Positions 1-6,027 of a DNA stretch of 6,150 bases are shown here, in pieces. The notes under the pieces were generated by a model, which saw only the letters and a program-made list of their open reading frames with translations, searched no databases and was not told where the DNA came from. The DNA is from Betaproteobacteria bacterium (GTDB lineage Bacteria > Pseudomonadota > Gammaproteobacteria > Burkholderiales > Burkholderiaceae_C): assembly GCA_009923895.1 (NCBI GenBank), contig RFSP01000117.1, forward strand, positions 1-6,150, read 5' to 3'. Position 1 is the stretch's first letter; the number at the start of each line of letters is the position of its first letter. The translations under genes were made by a program, and so were the position numbers.

Positions 1-216
1 GACGCGATCGCCCTCAAACCGCAGGTCCATGGCCGCCGCGACGGCGCCGCAGGCCTGCTCGTCTGTCAAAGGCACGCCCGCGCGCGCCGCGGCCACGCCC
101 GTGGCCCGGTAAAGCGCCCCCGAATCCAGCAGGTGGTAGCCCAACCGGGCCGCCACGGCGCTTGCGAGAGTGCCTTTGCCCGATGCCGACGGCCCGTCAA
201 TGGTGATGACCGGGAT
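1..216 (-). CDS. cmk: Cytidylate kinase domain (N-terminal part, continues beyond the window), fused to AroA
   Basis: CMP/dCMP kinase transfers phosphate from ATP to (d)CMP in the cytoplasm for nucleotide synthesis. The domain begins at about IPVITIDGP (216-190) and shows the P-loop GPSASGKGT (195-169), followed by LGYHLLDSGALYRAT, the usual CMP-kinase N-terminal block. Only about 72 residues are present; the rest, including the CMP-binding and lid regions, lies to the left of the window. No stop or start codon separates it from the EPSP synthase C-terminus: FPDYFEAFFALVQADATH runs directly into it. It is therefore the second half of a bifunctional AroA-Cmk protein, an arrangement I recall from annotated Burkholderiales. 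Because the upstream aroA frame is broken at about 890, this domain could only be made by internal re-initiation. Domain identity is very secure; its expression is uncertain. Confidence 0.9.
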   Translation of the reverse strand, partial: MPVITIDGPSASGKGTLASAVAARLGYHLLDSGALYRATGVAAARAGVPLTDEQACGAVAAAMDLRFEGDRV

Positions 217-891
217 GTGCGTTGCATCGGCCTGAACCAAGGCAAAGAAAGCCTCAAAGTAGTCCGGAAAGGTCTTGGCCACGCAGGCCGGATCTTCAAT
301 CCGTATGGGGCAGGGGGCCAAGAAGGCGGCGAGCGAGCCACACATGGCCATGCGGTGGTCATCGTAGGTGTGCCAAGACGCAGCCTGCCAGGCGGTGGCA
401 GGCAAGGGCGAGACTTCAATGAAGTCAGGCCCTTCGACCACCTGCGCGCCCAATTTGCGCAGCTCGGCGGTCATGGCCGCAATGCGGTCGGTTTCTTTGA
501 CACGCCAGCTGCCAATGTCGGTCAAACGCGTGGGTCTGTCGGCATACAAGGCCATCACCGCCAGCGTCATGGCCGCATCGGGCATGTGATTGCAATTCAG
601 CGTCAAGCCTTTGAGCGGCCACGCCCCCCGGTGCACCTCCAGCCAATTGGGCCCACTGCGAACAACCGCCCCCATGGCTTGGGCCGCCTCGACAAAGCGT
701 ATGTCGCCTTGAATGGAGTCGTGGCCCACGCCTTCAATGCGCACGGGGGTCTGCTCGGTGGCCGCCAGGGCGCCCATGGCAATGAAATAAGACGCCGATG
801 AGGCGTCGCCCTCCACATAAATATCGCCAGGGGCGGTGTAGCGGCTGCCGGCCGGAATCACAAAGCGTTCAAAGCCGTCACGCTGCACGTA
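1..891 (-). pseudogene. aroA: EPSP synthase C-terminal part fused to cytidylate kinase (3' fragment of the broken aroA-cmk gene)
   Basis: This is the downstream piece of 3-phosphoshikimate 1-carboxyvinyltransferase, which makes EPSP from shikimate-3-phosphate and PEP. The frame opens at YVQRDGFERF (891-862) and stays open to the left edge. Family motifs in order are VEGDASSASYF, IQGDIRF, NHMPDAAMTLAV (the conserved Asp of the PDA motif), WRVKETDRIA (Lys-Glu and the Arg that bind substrate), YDDHRMAM (the His-Arg pair) and DPACVAKTFPDYF (the late Lys). These match residues from about 214 onward of E. coli AroA by my alignment from memory. The kinase domain follows from 216. The frame has no start of its own at the junction; GTG at 888-886 and several internal ATGs are possible but none has an obvious ribosome site. 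Read with 878-1291 this is one gene with an internal out-of-frame deletion, real or an assembly artefact. Confidence 0.85.
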
Positions 892-1291
892 CCAAGTCAC
901 CAATGGGGCGCTCGTGCATGCGCGCCACGCCAGACACCGTGAAGTCACCGCCTTGCGTGGCGGCCAACACCGCCAAGGCCGCTGTGAGGGGCCGCATGGC
1001 CGTGCCGGCATTGCCCAAGAAAAGTTCGGCTTGAGGCACTTGCAGTCGTCCGCCCAGGCCGGTGATGTGCCAGGCGTTGTTCCGCTCTTGCACCCCGCAG
1101 CCCAGCTGCCGCAACGCTTGGAGCATCACGCGCGTGTCATCGGACTGCAGCAGGTCGTGGACCACCGTGGTGCCCTGGGCCAAGCCCGCCAAAAGCAGCA
1201 CCCGATTGGAAATGCTCTTGGAGCCGGGCAACCGCACGGTACCGGCGGCCCGCTGCAGGGGCGGGATATCCAAAAACGGGCCTTTGAACAT
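878..1291 (-). pseudogene. aroA: EPSP synthase N-terminal fragment (5' part of the broken aroA-cmk gene)
   Basis: Start ATG at 1291-1289 gives MFKGPFLDIPPL, the expected N-terminus of betaproteobacterial AroA. The frame is open upstream to 1426 inside tyrA, but that stretch does not resemble AroA. Seen motifs are LPGSKSISNR (the PEP/S3P-binding Lys, Ser and Arg), DDTRVMLQALRQLG, LGNAGTAMRPLTA (the Asn-Ala-Gly-Thr loop with its Arg) and ARMHERPIGDLV (the Arg equivalent to E. coli R124). Similarity ends at Val134 (892-890). Three stray codons (Arg-Ala-Ala) and TGA (880-878) follow. The next stretch of the family, with the SSQFL motif (E. coli S169, S170, Q171) and the SKPYI motif (S197, Y200), is missing altogether. 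No EPSP synthase activity is expected from this 137-residue product. It begins 31 bases after tyrA with no clear Shine-Dalgarno sequence, so it probably depended on read-through from upstream. Confidence 0.88.
886..894 (-). other. Deletion-like junction inside aroA
   Basis: On the minus strand the sequence GACTTGGTACGTGCAGC joins the codons for GDL(V) to those for (Y)VQRDG. Both sides are textbook EPSP synthase, but by alignment to E. coli AroA about 83 residues (roughly 131-213) that should lie between them are absent, and the two sides are in different frames. There is no insertion, target duplication or insertion-sequence end at the join. The exact breakpoint cannot be fixed without the parental sequence; it lies within a few bases of 890. 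The missing length is an estimate from memory of the family. Confidence 0.85.
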
Positions 1292-1322
1292 GGCGGGCGG
1301 TCTGGGTGGGTTCTGAAGTGTT

Positions 1323-2216
1323 TTATTCGTCAGACGAGGCAGAAGATGCATCGCTGGGGTTCGAGGGCCAGGCGCGGCGCTTTTGCGCCACCTCGGCAAT
1401 GATGCGCTGCAGTTGGGCGCCATCACCGGCTTTCACCTGAGATGCCAATGCGTCGAGCGCGTCTCGAAAGTGGGTCAACTGTTGCAACACCGCCTGCGAA
1501 TTGCCCAGCAAGATGTCGCGCCACACGGCACTGTCGCTGCCGGCAATGCGCGAAAAGTCGCGAAACCCGGGGCCTGCCAAGCGCAAGAATTCTTCCCCTT
1601 CGGCTTGCTCCATCAGCCCCTTCATGTAGGCAAATGCCAGCAGGTGGGGCAGGTGGCTCACGGCCGCAAAAGCGCTGTCATGCGCCTGGGCCGACATGAC
1701 TTCCACGCGTCCACCCACCGAGCTCCACAACGCTCGGGCTTGCTCGGTCACCGAAGTCGAGGTGTCGCTTTGCGGCGTCAACACCACCAGCCGGCCCCGA
1801 TACAACTGCGCGTCGGCGTGTTCAACACCTGCCAGTTCTTTGCCTGCGATGGGGTGTGCGGGCACAAAGTGGCTCACACGCGCGCCCATGGCGCGGCGCG
1901 CGGCCTGCACCACATCGCCCTTGGTGCTGCCCACGTCCATGCACCATGCCTGGGGCTTGAGGTGCGGTGTGACTTCTCTGAGGGTGGCTTCGGTGGCGGC
2001 CACCGGCACGGCCACCAGCACCACATCGCTGCCCACCACCGCCTCAGCCACGGTGTTGGCCGCCACGTCGATCACTCCGCGCGTCAGTGCCTGCTGTCGA
2101 GCCTGCGGTGAGCGGCTGTAGCCCACCACGCGACCCACCTGTCCTGCCTGGCGCAAGGCCAGCGCGAAGCTGCCGCCCATCAAGCCGCAGCCGATGACGC
2201 CCAGTTGCTCGACCAT
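1323..2216 (-). CDS. tyrA: Prephenate dehydrogenase, monofunctional TyrA
   Basis: This enzyme oxidises and decarboxylates prephenate to 4-hydroxyphenylpyruvate with NAD(P)+ in tyrosine synthesis. The 297-residue protein is of full family length. It has an N-terminal Rossmann fold with GCGLMGGS at residues 9-16, then DVGSTKGDV (94-102), the HPIAG motif (121-125), SHLPH (187-191) and GPGFRDFSRIA (215-225), followed by the helical dimerisation domain. The tail is rich in Ser and Asp (SNPSDASSASSDE). There is no attached chorismate mutase or EPSP synthase domain. ATG at 2216 begins one base after the pheA TGA (2220-2218), so translation is probably coupled to pheA; no strong Shine-Dalgarno sequence is visible. 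The stop is TAA at 1325-1323. It looks intact and is the only complete, undisturbed gene in the window. Confidence 0.95.
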   Translation of the reverse strand: MVEQLGVIGCGLMGGSFALALRQAGQVGRVVGYSRSPQARQQALTRGVIDVAANTVAEAVVGSDVVLVAVPVAATEATLREVTPHLKPQAWCMDVGSTKGDVVQAARRAMGARVSHFVPAHPIAGKELAGVEHADAQLYRGRLVVLTPQSDTSTSVTEQARALWSSVGGRVEVMSAQAHDSAFAAVSHLPHLLAFAYMKGLMEQAEGEEFLRLAGPGFRDFSRIAGSDSAVWRDILLGNSQAVLQQLTHFRDALDALASQVKAGDGAQLQRIIAEVAQKRRAWPSNPSDASSASSDE

Positions 2217-2217
2217 G

Positions 2218-3174
2218 TCAGTGCACGTCGATGGGGTAGGTGCCCAGCACCTTGAAGAAGGCGCACACCTCGCGCAACTGCTTCAATGCTGCGCCGACCT
2301 CGGGTTGGTCGGGGTGACCCTCGATGTCGATGTAGAAAAAGTACTCCCATTGCCCCGAGCGGGCCGGCCGCGACTCAAAACGCGTCATCGACACGCCGTG
2401 GGCTTTGAGGGGTACCAACATGTCGTGCACGGCCCCGGGGCGGTTGGTGACCGAGACCACCAAGCTGGTGCAGTCATGACCCGTGGGTTGGGGCGTGGGG
2501 TGGGTGTGCGGATGCGCCACGATGGCAAAGCGCGTGCGATTGTGGGCATCGTCTTGAATGGCCGGTGCGACCACGTGCAAGCCAAACTCCGAAGCGGCGC
2601 GCGTGCTGGCAATCGCCGCGAGTGAAGCGTCTTCGGCGGCCAGCCGGGCCCCTTCGGCGTTGCTCGACACGGGGCGCCGCTCGGCCTGTGGCAAGTGTTC
2701 GGACAGCCAGGTGTGACACTGCGCCAGCGCCTGGGCGTGGGCCACCACCGCTTTCACGCCGGTGGCAGAGGGCTCTTTGCGCAACAGGTTGTGGCGCACC
2801 AGCAAGCTGGTCTCGCCCACGATGTTCAAGGGCGTGTTGAGCAGCAGGTCCAAGGAGCGGGCCACGACCCCTTCGGTGGAATTTTCCACAGGCACCACAC
2901 CAAAGTCGGCGGCCCCGGCTGATGTGGCACGAAAGACTTCGTCGATGCTCACGCAAGGCACTTTGTCGATGGACGAACCAAAGTAGCCCAAGGCGGCCTG
3001 CTCGCTGAAGGTGCCGGCCGGCCCCAGATAAGCCACACGCGTCAGTGCCTCGAGGGCACGCGACGCCGACATGATTTCGCGCCAAATGGGCGCAATGCTG
3101 TCGGTGCGCAACGGCCCGCCGTTGGCCTGCTTGAGCTTGTCGATGACCTGGGCCTCTCGCTCCGGGCGAAACAC
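2218..3174 (-). CDS. pheA: Prephenate dehydratase (PheA, P-protein) lacking the start of its chorismate mutase domain
   Basis: PheA normally converts chorismate to prephenate (N-terminal AroQ mutase) and prephenate to phenylpyruvate. Counting from the first usable codon, GTG at 3174, residues 1-42 are the second half of the mutase (FRPEREAQVIDKL and SIAPIWREIMSA). Residues 48-220 are the dehydratase (VAYLGPAGTFSEQAAL, VPVENSTEG at 95-103, NRTRFAI at 212-218). Residues 236-312 are the ACT regulatory domain (NRPGAVHDM, and ESRP at 267-270, which in this family takes part in phenylalanine feedback). Family similarity extends back to about 3205 (GELKKRDGSPV), then is replaced by gyrA sequence. 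The counterparts of E. coli catalytic Arg11 and Arg28 are missing, and Lys39 is also lost if GTG 3174 is the start. Dehydratase activity may survive; mutase activity should not. No Shine-Dalgarno sequence precedes the GTG, so the start is doubtful and the gene may be a 5'-truncated remnant. Confidence 0.85.
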   Translation of the reverse strand: MFRPEREAQVIDKLKQANGGPLRTDSIAPIWREIMSASRALEALTRVAYLGPAGTFSEQAALGYFGSSIDKVPCVSIDEVFRATSAGAADFGVVPVENSTEGVVARSLDLLLNTPLNIVGETSLLVRHNLLRKEPSATGVKAVVAHAQALAQCHTWLSEHLPQAERRPVSSNAEGARLAAEDASLAAIASTRAASEFGLHVVAPAIQDDAHNRTRFAIVAHPHTHPTPQPTGHDCTSLVVSVTNRPGAVHDMLVPLKAHGVSMTRFESRPARSGQWEYFFYIDIEGHPDQPEVGAALKQLREVCAFFKVLGTYPIDVH

Positions 3175-5729
3175 CGGTGAGCCATCGCGTTTCTTGAGCT
3201 CTCCCAGATCAAGGTCACGCCCTGGGTGGCGCGACCCAGCTCGCGGATTTCGCTCACGCGGGTGCGAACCAGCACGCCCTTGTCGGTGATGAGCATGATC
3301 TCGTCAGCCGCGCGCACCAGCGTGGCGGCCACCACCTTGCCATTGCGCTCGCTTTGTTGAATGGCAATCATGCCTTTGGTGCCACGCCCATGTCGCGTGT
3401 ACTCGACAATCGAGGTGCGCTTGCCATAGCCATTTTCTGTGGCCGTCAGCACGCTTTGCGTTTCGTCTTCGGCCACGAGCATGGCAATCACGGTTTGCCC
3501 GGGCTCCAGCATCATGCCGCGCACACCGCGGGCGGTCCGGCCCATGGCACGCACATCGTCTTCGTCAAATCGCACGGCTTTGCCGCCGTCAGAAAACAGC
3601 ATCACGTCGTGATGCCCGTCGGTCAGCGCTGCGCCAATCAGGTGGTCGCCGTCGTCCAAATCAACGGCAATGATGCCGGCCTTGCGAGGGTTGCTGAATT
3701 CATCGAGCGCGGTCTTCTTGACCGTGCCCAAGGCCGTGGCCATGAAGATGAAATGATCGGCCGGGAAGCTGCGGAATTCACCGGTGAGGGGCAACACCAC
3801 CGTGATCTTTTCTTCCGGCTGCAGCGGGAACATGTTGACGATAGGCTTGCCTCGGCTGGCGCGTCCGCCTTGCGGCACCTCCCACACCTTGAGCCAATAG
3901 ACGCGTCCTCGGTTGCTGAAGCACAGCATCCAGTCGTGTGTGTTGGCAATGAAGAGCTGGTCGATCCAGTCGTCTTCTTTGGTCTGTGCCGCTTGTTTGC
4001 CGCGCCCGCCTCGGCGCTGCGCCCGGTACTCTGCCAAGGGCTGGCTCTTGATGTAGCCCGTGTGGCTGAGCGTGACCACCATGTCGGTGGGGGTGATGAG
4101 GTCTTCGGTGCCCAGCTCTTGCACGTTGTGCTCGATGTGGCTGCGGCGTGCGCCCACCTTGGTCTGGCCAAACTCTTGGCGCAAGGCTGCCAACTCTTCA
4201 CCGATGATCGCCGTCACACGCTCCGACTTGGCCAACACGTCGAGCAAGTCGGCAATTTGCGCCATCACGTCTTTGTATTCGCCCAGGATCTTGTCTTGCT
4301 CCAAACCGGTCAGGCGCTGCAGACGCATCTGCAAGATTTCCTGGGCCTGGTCTTCAGACAAGCGGTACAAGCCGTCGGGTTGCAGCCCGTAGTGCGCGGG
4401 CAGCCCTTCGGGCCGGAACGCGGCGGCGCCGCCCGAGGCTTGGGTCTCCGTGCGGGCTAGCATTTCGCGCACCAAAGACGAGTCCCAGCTCTTGCTCATG
4501 AGCGCGGCCTTGGCCATGGGTGGTGTCGGTGAGGTCTTGATGGTCTCAATGAACTCATCGATATTGGCCAGCGCCACGGCCAAGCCTTCAAGCACATGGC
4601 CGCGCTCGCGGGCCTTGCGCAGAGCAAAGACGGTCCGTCGGGTCACCACCTCACGGCGGTGCTCCAAGAAGATCTCCAGCAACTGCTTGAGGTTGCACAA
4701 CTTGGGCTGTCCATCGACCAGCGCCACCATGTTGATGCCGAAGGTGTCTTGCAGCTGCGTTTGCTTGTACAGGTTGTTCAGCACCACCTCAGGCACTTCG
4801 CCGCGCTTGAGTTCAATGACCACGCGCATGCCGGACTTGTCGCTCTCGTCCTGAATGTGGCTGATGCCCTCGATCTTCTTTTCGTGCACCAGCTCGGCCA
4901 TGCGCTCCAGCAAGGTCTTCTTGTTGACCTGGTAGGGGATCTCGTCAACGATGATGGCCTGGCGCTGGCCGCGATCGATGTCTTCAAAGTGGCACTTGGC
5001 CCGCATGATGACCTTGCCGCGCCCCGTGCGGTAGCCCTCGCGCACGCCGTTCAGGCCGTAAATGATGCCGGCCGTGGGGAAGTCGGGCGCCGGCACGATC
5101 TGCATGAGCTCGTCGATGGTGGCTTCAGGCGACTTGAGCAGGTGCAGGCAGGCGTCCACCACCTCATTGAGGTTGTGTGGCGGAATGTTGGTGGCCATGC
5201 CCACCGCGATACCGGCCGAGCCGTTGACCAGCAAGTTGGGCAGCCGCGTGGGCAGCACCAGGGGTTCTTTTTCGCTGCCGTCGTAGTTCGGGCCAAAGTC
5301 CACCGTTTCTTGGTCAATATCGGCCAGCATTTCATGCGCGATCTTGGCCAAGCGGATTTCTGTGTAGCGCATGGCCGCGGCGTTGTCGCCGTCCACCGAG
5401 CCAAAGTTGCCCTGTCCATCCACCAGCATGTGCCGCAAGGAGAAGTCTTGGGCCATGCGCACGATGGTGTCGTACACCGCCGTGTCGCCGTGGGGGTGGT
5501 ACTTACCGATCACGTCACCGACGATACGCGCGCTCTTTTTGTAAGGGCGGTTCCAATCGTTGTTGAGCTCGTGCATCGCAAACAACACCCGCCGGTGCAC
5601 CGGTTTGAGGCCGTCGCGAGCATCGGGCAGGGCGCGGCCCACAATCACGCTCATGGCGTAGTCGAGGTACGAACGCCGCATCTCCTCTTCAAGACTGATG
5701 GGCAGCGTTTCTTTGGCGAACTGGGTCAT
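3042..5729 (-). CDS. gyrA: DNA gyrase subunit A with its C-terminal end replaced by out-of-frame pheA sequence
   Basis: GyrA is the DNA-breaking and rejoining subunit of gyrase (A2B2), which introduces negative supercoils. Start ATG 5729 gives MTQFAKETLPISLEEEM, colinear with E. coli GyrA. Seen are the winged-helix region with KYHPHGDTAVYD (Thr83, Asp87), catalytic Tyr122 in AAMRYTEIRL (codon 5366-5364), the tower and coiled-coil segments, and the C-terminal beta-pinwheel beginning near LITPTDMVVTLSHTGY. The GyrA box QRRGGRG is at residues 571-577. Pinwheel repeats continue to LGRATQGVTLI, ending at Ile841. After that the frame crosses into pheA and reads 54 unrelated residues (842-895) to a TGA at 3044-3042. 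The family's last pinwheel strand and acidic tail (about 50 residues in E. coli) are absent. The catalytic core is complete, so partial function is conceivable. The ribosome site is poor: GGAA seven bases before the ATG. Confidence 0.93.
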   Translation of the reverse strand: MTQFAKETLPISLEEEMRRSYLDYAMSVIVGRALPDARDGLKPVHRRVLFAMHELNNDWNRPYKKSARIVGDVIGKYHPHGDTAVYDTIVRMAQDFSLRHMLVDGQGNFGSVDGDNAAAMRYTEIRLAKIAHEMLADIDQETVDFGPNYDGSEKEPLVLPTRLPNLLVNGSAGIAVGMATNIPPHNLNEVVDACLHLLKSPEATIDELMQIVPAPDFPTAGIIYGLNGVREGYRTGRGKVIMRAKCHFEDIDRGQRQAIIVDEIPYQVNKKTLLERMAELVHEKKIEGISHIQDESDKSGMRVVIELKRGEVPEVVLNNLYKQTQLQDTFGINMVALVDGQPKLCNLKQLLEIFLEHRREVVTRRTVFALRKARERGHVLEGLAVALANIDEFIETIKTSPTPPMAKAALMSKSWDSSLVREMLARTETQASGGAAAFRPEGLPAHYGLQPDGLYRLSEDQAQEILQMRLQRLTGLEQDKILGEYKDVMAQIADLLDVLAKSERVTAIIGEELAALRQEFGQTKVGARRSHIEHNVQELGTEDLITPTDMVVTLSHTGYIKSQPLAEYRAQRRGGRGKQAAQTKEDDWIDQLFIANTHDWMLCFSNRGRVYWLKVWEVPQGGRASRGKPIVNMFPLQPEEKITVVLPLTGEFRSFPADHFIFMATALGTVKKTALDEFSNPRKAGIIAVDLDDGDHLIGAALTDGHHDVMLFSDGGKAVRFDEDDVRAMGRTARGVRGMMLEPGQTVIAMLVAEDETQSVLTATENGYGKRTSIVEYTRHGRGTKGMIAIQQSERNGKVVAATLVRAADEIMLITDKGVLVRTRVSEIRELGRATQGVTLIWESSRNAMAHRCFARSERPRSSTSSSRPTAGRCAPTALRPFGAKSCRRRVPSRH
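3205..3213 (-). other. Deletion-like junction joining gyrA to the middle of pheA; serC expected here is absent
   Basis: On the minus strand, GTGACCTTGATC (GyrA VTLI) is followed at once by TGGGAGAGCTCAAGAAACG, which in another frame is the GELKKR segment of the AroQ chorismate mutase. By a gap-free match to E. coli PheA (GELK over G36-K39, PERE over residues 49-52), pheA resumes at about residue 36. In the Comamonadaceae order I recall, gyrA is followed by serC and then pheA, so the missing piece would be the gyrA 3' end, serC and the pheA start, around 1.3 kb or more. There is no mobile-element scar. The exact breakpoint is uncertain by a few bases because both parents are needed to place it. 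Confidence 0.88.
5412..5531 (-). other. Quinolone-resistance-determining region of gyrA (residues 67-106)
   Basis: Thr at codon 83 (ACG, 5483-5481) and Asp at codon 87 (GAC, 5471-5469) are read directly. E. coli has Ser at 83, but Thr is the usual wild-type residue in several beta- and gammaproteobacteria, so this is not evidence of acquired resistance. Asp87 is unchanged. Confidence 0.8.
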
Positions 5730-5730
5730 G

Positions 5731-5743
5731 CGCGGGTTCCGCG
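5731..5743 (-). promoter_or_regulatory. Small GC-rich inverted repeat overlapping the gyrA ribosome-binding region
   Basis: In the gyrA transcript CGCGG-AAC-CCGCG sits one base before the ATG. The two 5-base arms are perfectly complementary with a 3-base loop. The only purine-rich candidate Shine-Dalgarno (GGAA, 5740-5737) lies in the upstream arm and loop, so pairing would partly hide it. A role in limiting gyrA translation is inference only; such a short GC palindrome may arise by chance in GC-rich DNA. Confidence 0.4.
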
Positions 5744-5821
5744 GGGGCGGTCACGAAAATGGATAAGACAAGGACTGAACGGGGAAAACCCTTGGTTGAA
5801 CCCCATCCAGAGCAGTCTTCC

Positions 5822-5827
5822 ATTCTA
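5822..5827 (-). promoter_or_regulatory. Candidate -10 element of the gyrA promoter
   Basis: TAGAAT on the minus strand matches the sigma-70 -10 consensus at five of six positions and lies about 93 bases upstream of the gyrA ATG. No good -35 is at 17 bases: GCGACA (5848-5843, spacer 15) is the nearest partial match and TTGCAG (5858-5853) is too distant at 25. It would give a leader of roughly 85 bases. No gene or open frame with family resemblance lies in this leader. Confidence 0.4.
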
Positions 5828-5894
5828 TGACGGCCGCCGGGTTGTCGCGAGCCTGCAACAAGCCCATCCAGCCGCCTCATTGCGATGCGCATTT

Positions 5895-5924
5895 TTGGTT
5901 GCAGAAATTGCCCTATGGCACAAT
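5895..5924 (+). promoter_or_regulatory. Candidate sigma-70 promoter for ompA
   Basis: TTGGTT (5895-5900), an 18-base spacer and CACAAT (5919-5924) form a weak match to -35 and -10 consensus. An overlapping alternative is TTGCAG (5899-5904) with AATCAT (5922-5927), spacer 17. Either would start transcription about 100-110 bases before the TTG start, giving a leader that contains the two inverted repeats listed separately. The AT content is higher here than in the surrounding genes. Support is positional and by weak consensus only. Confidence 0.35.
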
Positions 5925-5958
5925 CATTTGGTCAGAGGTAGGCCTATATGCCTTTAAA

Positions 5959-5975
5959 CAGTGTTTTTGGCACTG
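5959..5975 (+). repeat. Inverted repeat in the ompA upstream region
   Basis: CAGTG (5959-5963) and CACTG (5971-5975) are perfect complementary arms around a 7-base loop TTTTTGG. It could be an operator half-site pair or a weak hairpin in the leader. It is short, so chance cannot be excluded. Confidence 0.35.
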
Positions 5976-6001
5976 GTTGAAAGCTGAGGTTTCCGATGTT
6001 T

Positions 6002-6015
6002 CGCAGATGTCTGCG
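6002..6015 (+). promoter_or_regulatory. Leader hairpin just upstream of the ompA ribosome-binding site
   Basis: CGCAGA-TG-TCTGCG is a perfect 6-base palindrome, folding as a 5-bp stem CGCAG/CTGCG with a 4-base loop ATGT. It ends 12 bases before the Shine-Dalgarno AGGAGA (6028-6033), leaving the ribosome site single-stranded. In E. coli, ompA mRNA carries 5' leader stem-loops that stabilise it; a comparable role here is inference. Confidence 0.45.
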
Positions 6016-6027
6016 GCTTTCCTTGAG

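Noticed and set aside
133..801. A 222-codon plus-strand open frame antisense to aroA-cmk
   Set aside because: The opposite strand carries unmistakable EPSP synthase and cytidylate kinase motifs throughout, so this is a shadow.
1292..1426. Longer aroA frame beginning at 1426 inside tyrA
   Set aside because: The extra 45 residues read tyrA sequence in another frame and have no AroA similarity; the MFKGPFLDIPP start at 1291 fits the family.
1383..2111. A 242-codon plus-strand open frame antisense to tyrA
   Set aside because: tyrA on the other strand is full length with all family motifs; the plus-strand product is His/Gly/Arg-rich and unrecognisable.
3200..3215. Transposon or phage insertion at the gyrA/pheA join
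   Set aside because: There are no inserted bases, terminal repeats or target duplications; both sides are directly abutting native coding sequence.
3354..4460. A 368-codon plus-strand open frame antisense to the gyrA C-terminal domain
   Set aside because: Same shadow character; begins with a TTG inside gyrA and has no recognisable motif or ribosome site.
5481..5483. Thr83 in GyrA as a fluoroquinolone-resistance mutation
   Set aside because: Thr at this position is wild type in many related proteobacteria, and Asp87 is unchanged.
5784..5807. GGGG...CCCC arms in the gyrA leader as a hairpin or terminator
   Set aside because: Only four paired bases at the outside with a poorly paired interior and no T-run; too weak to call.
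5939..5952. AGGC-CTATAT-GCCT as an operator
   Set aside because: Four-base arms are too short to separate from chance, and no known operator consensus is recognised.
4596..5957. A 453-codon plus-strand open frame antisense to gyrA
   Set aside because: It lies opposite the highly conserved gyrA coding strand, is rich in His, Val and Gly as expected for a GC-rich shadow frame, and shows no domain I recognise.
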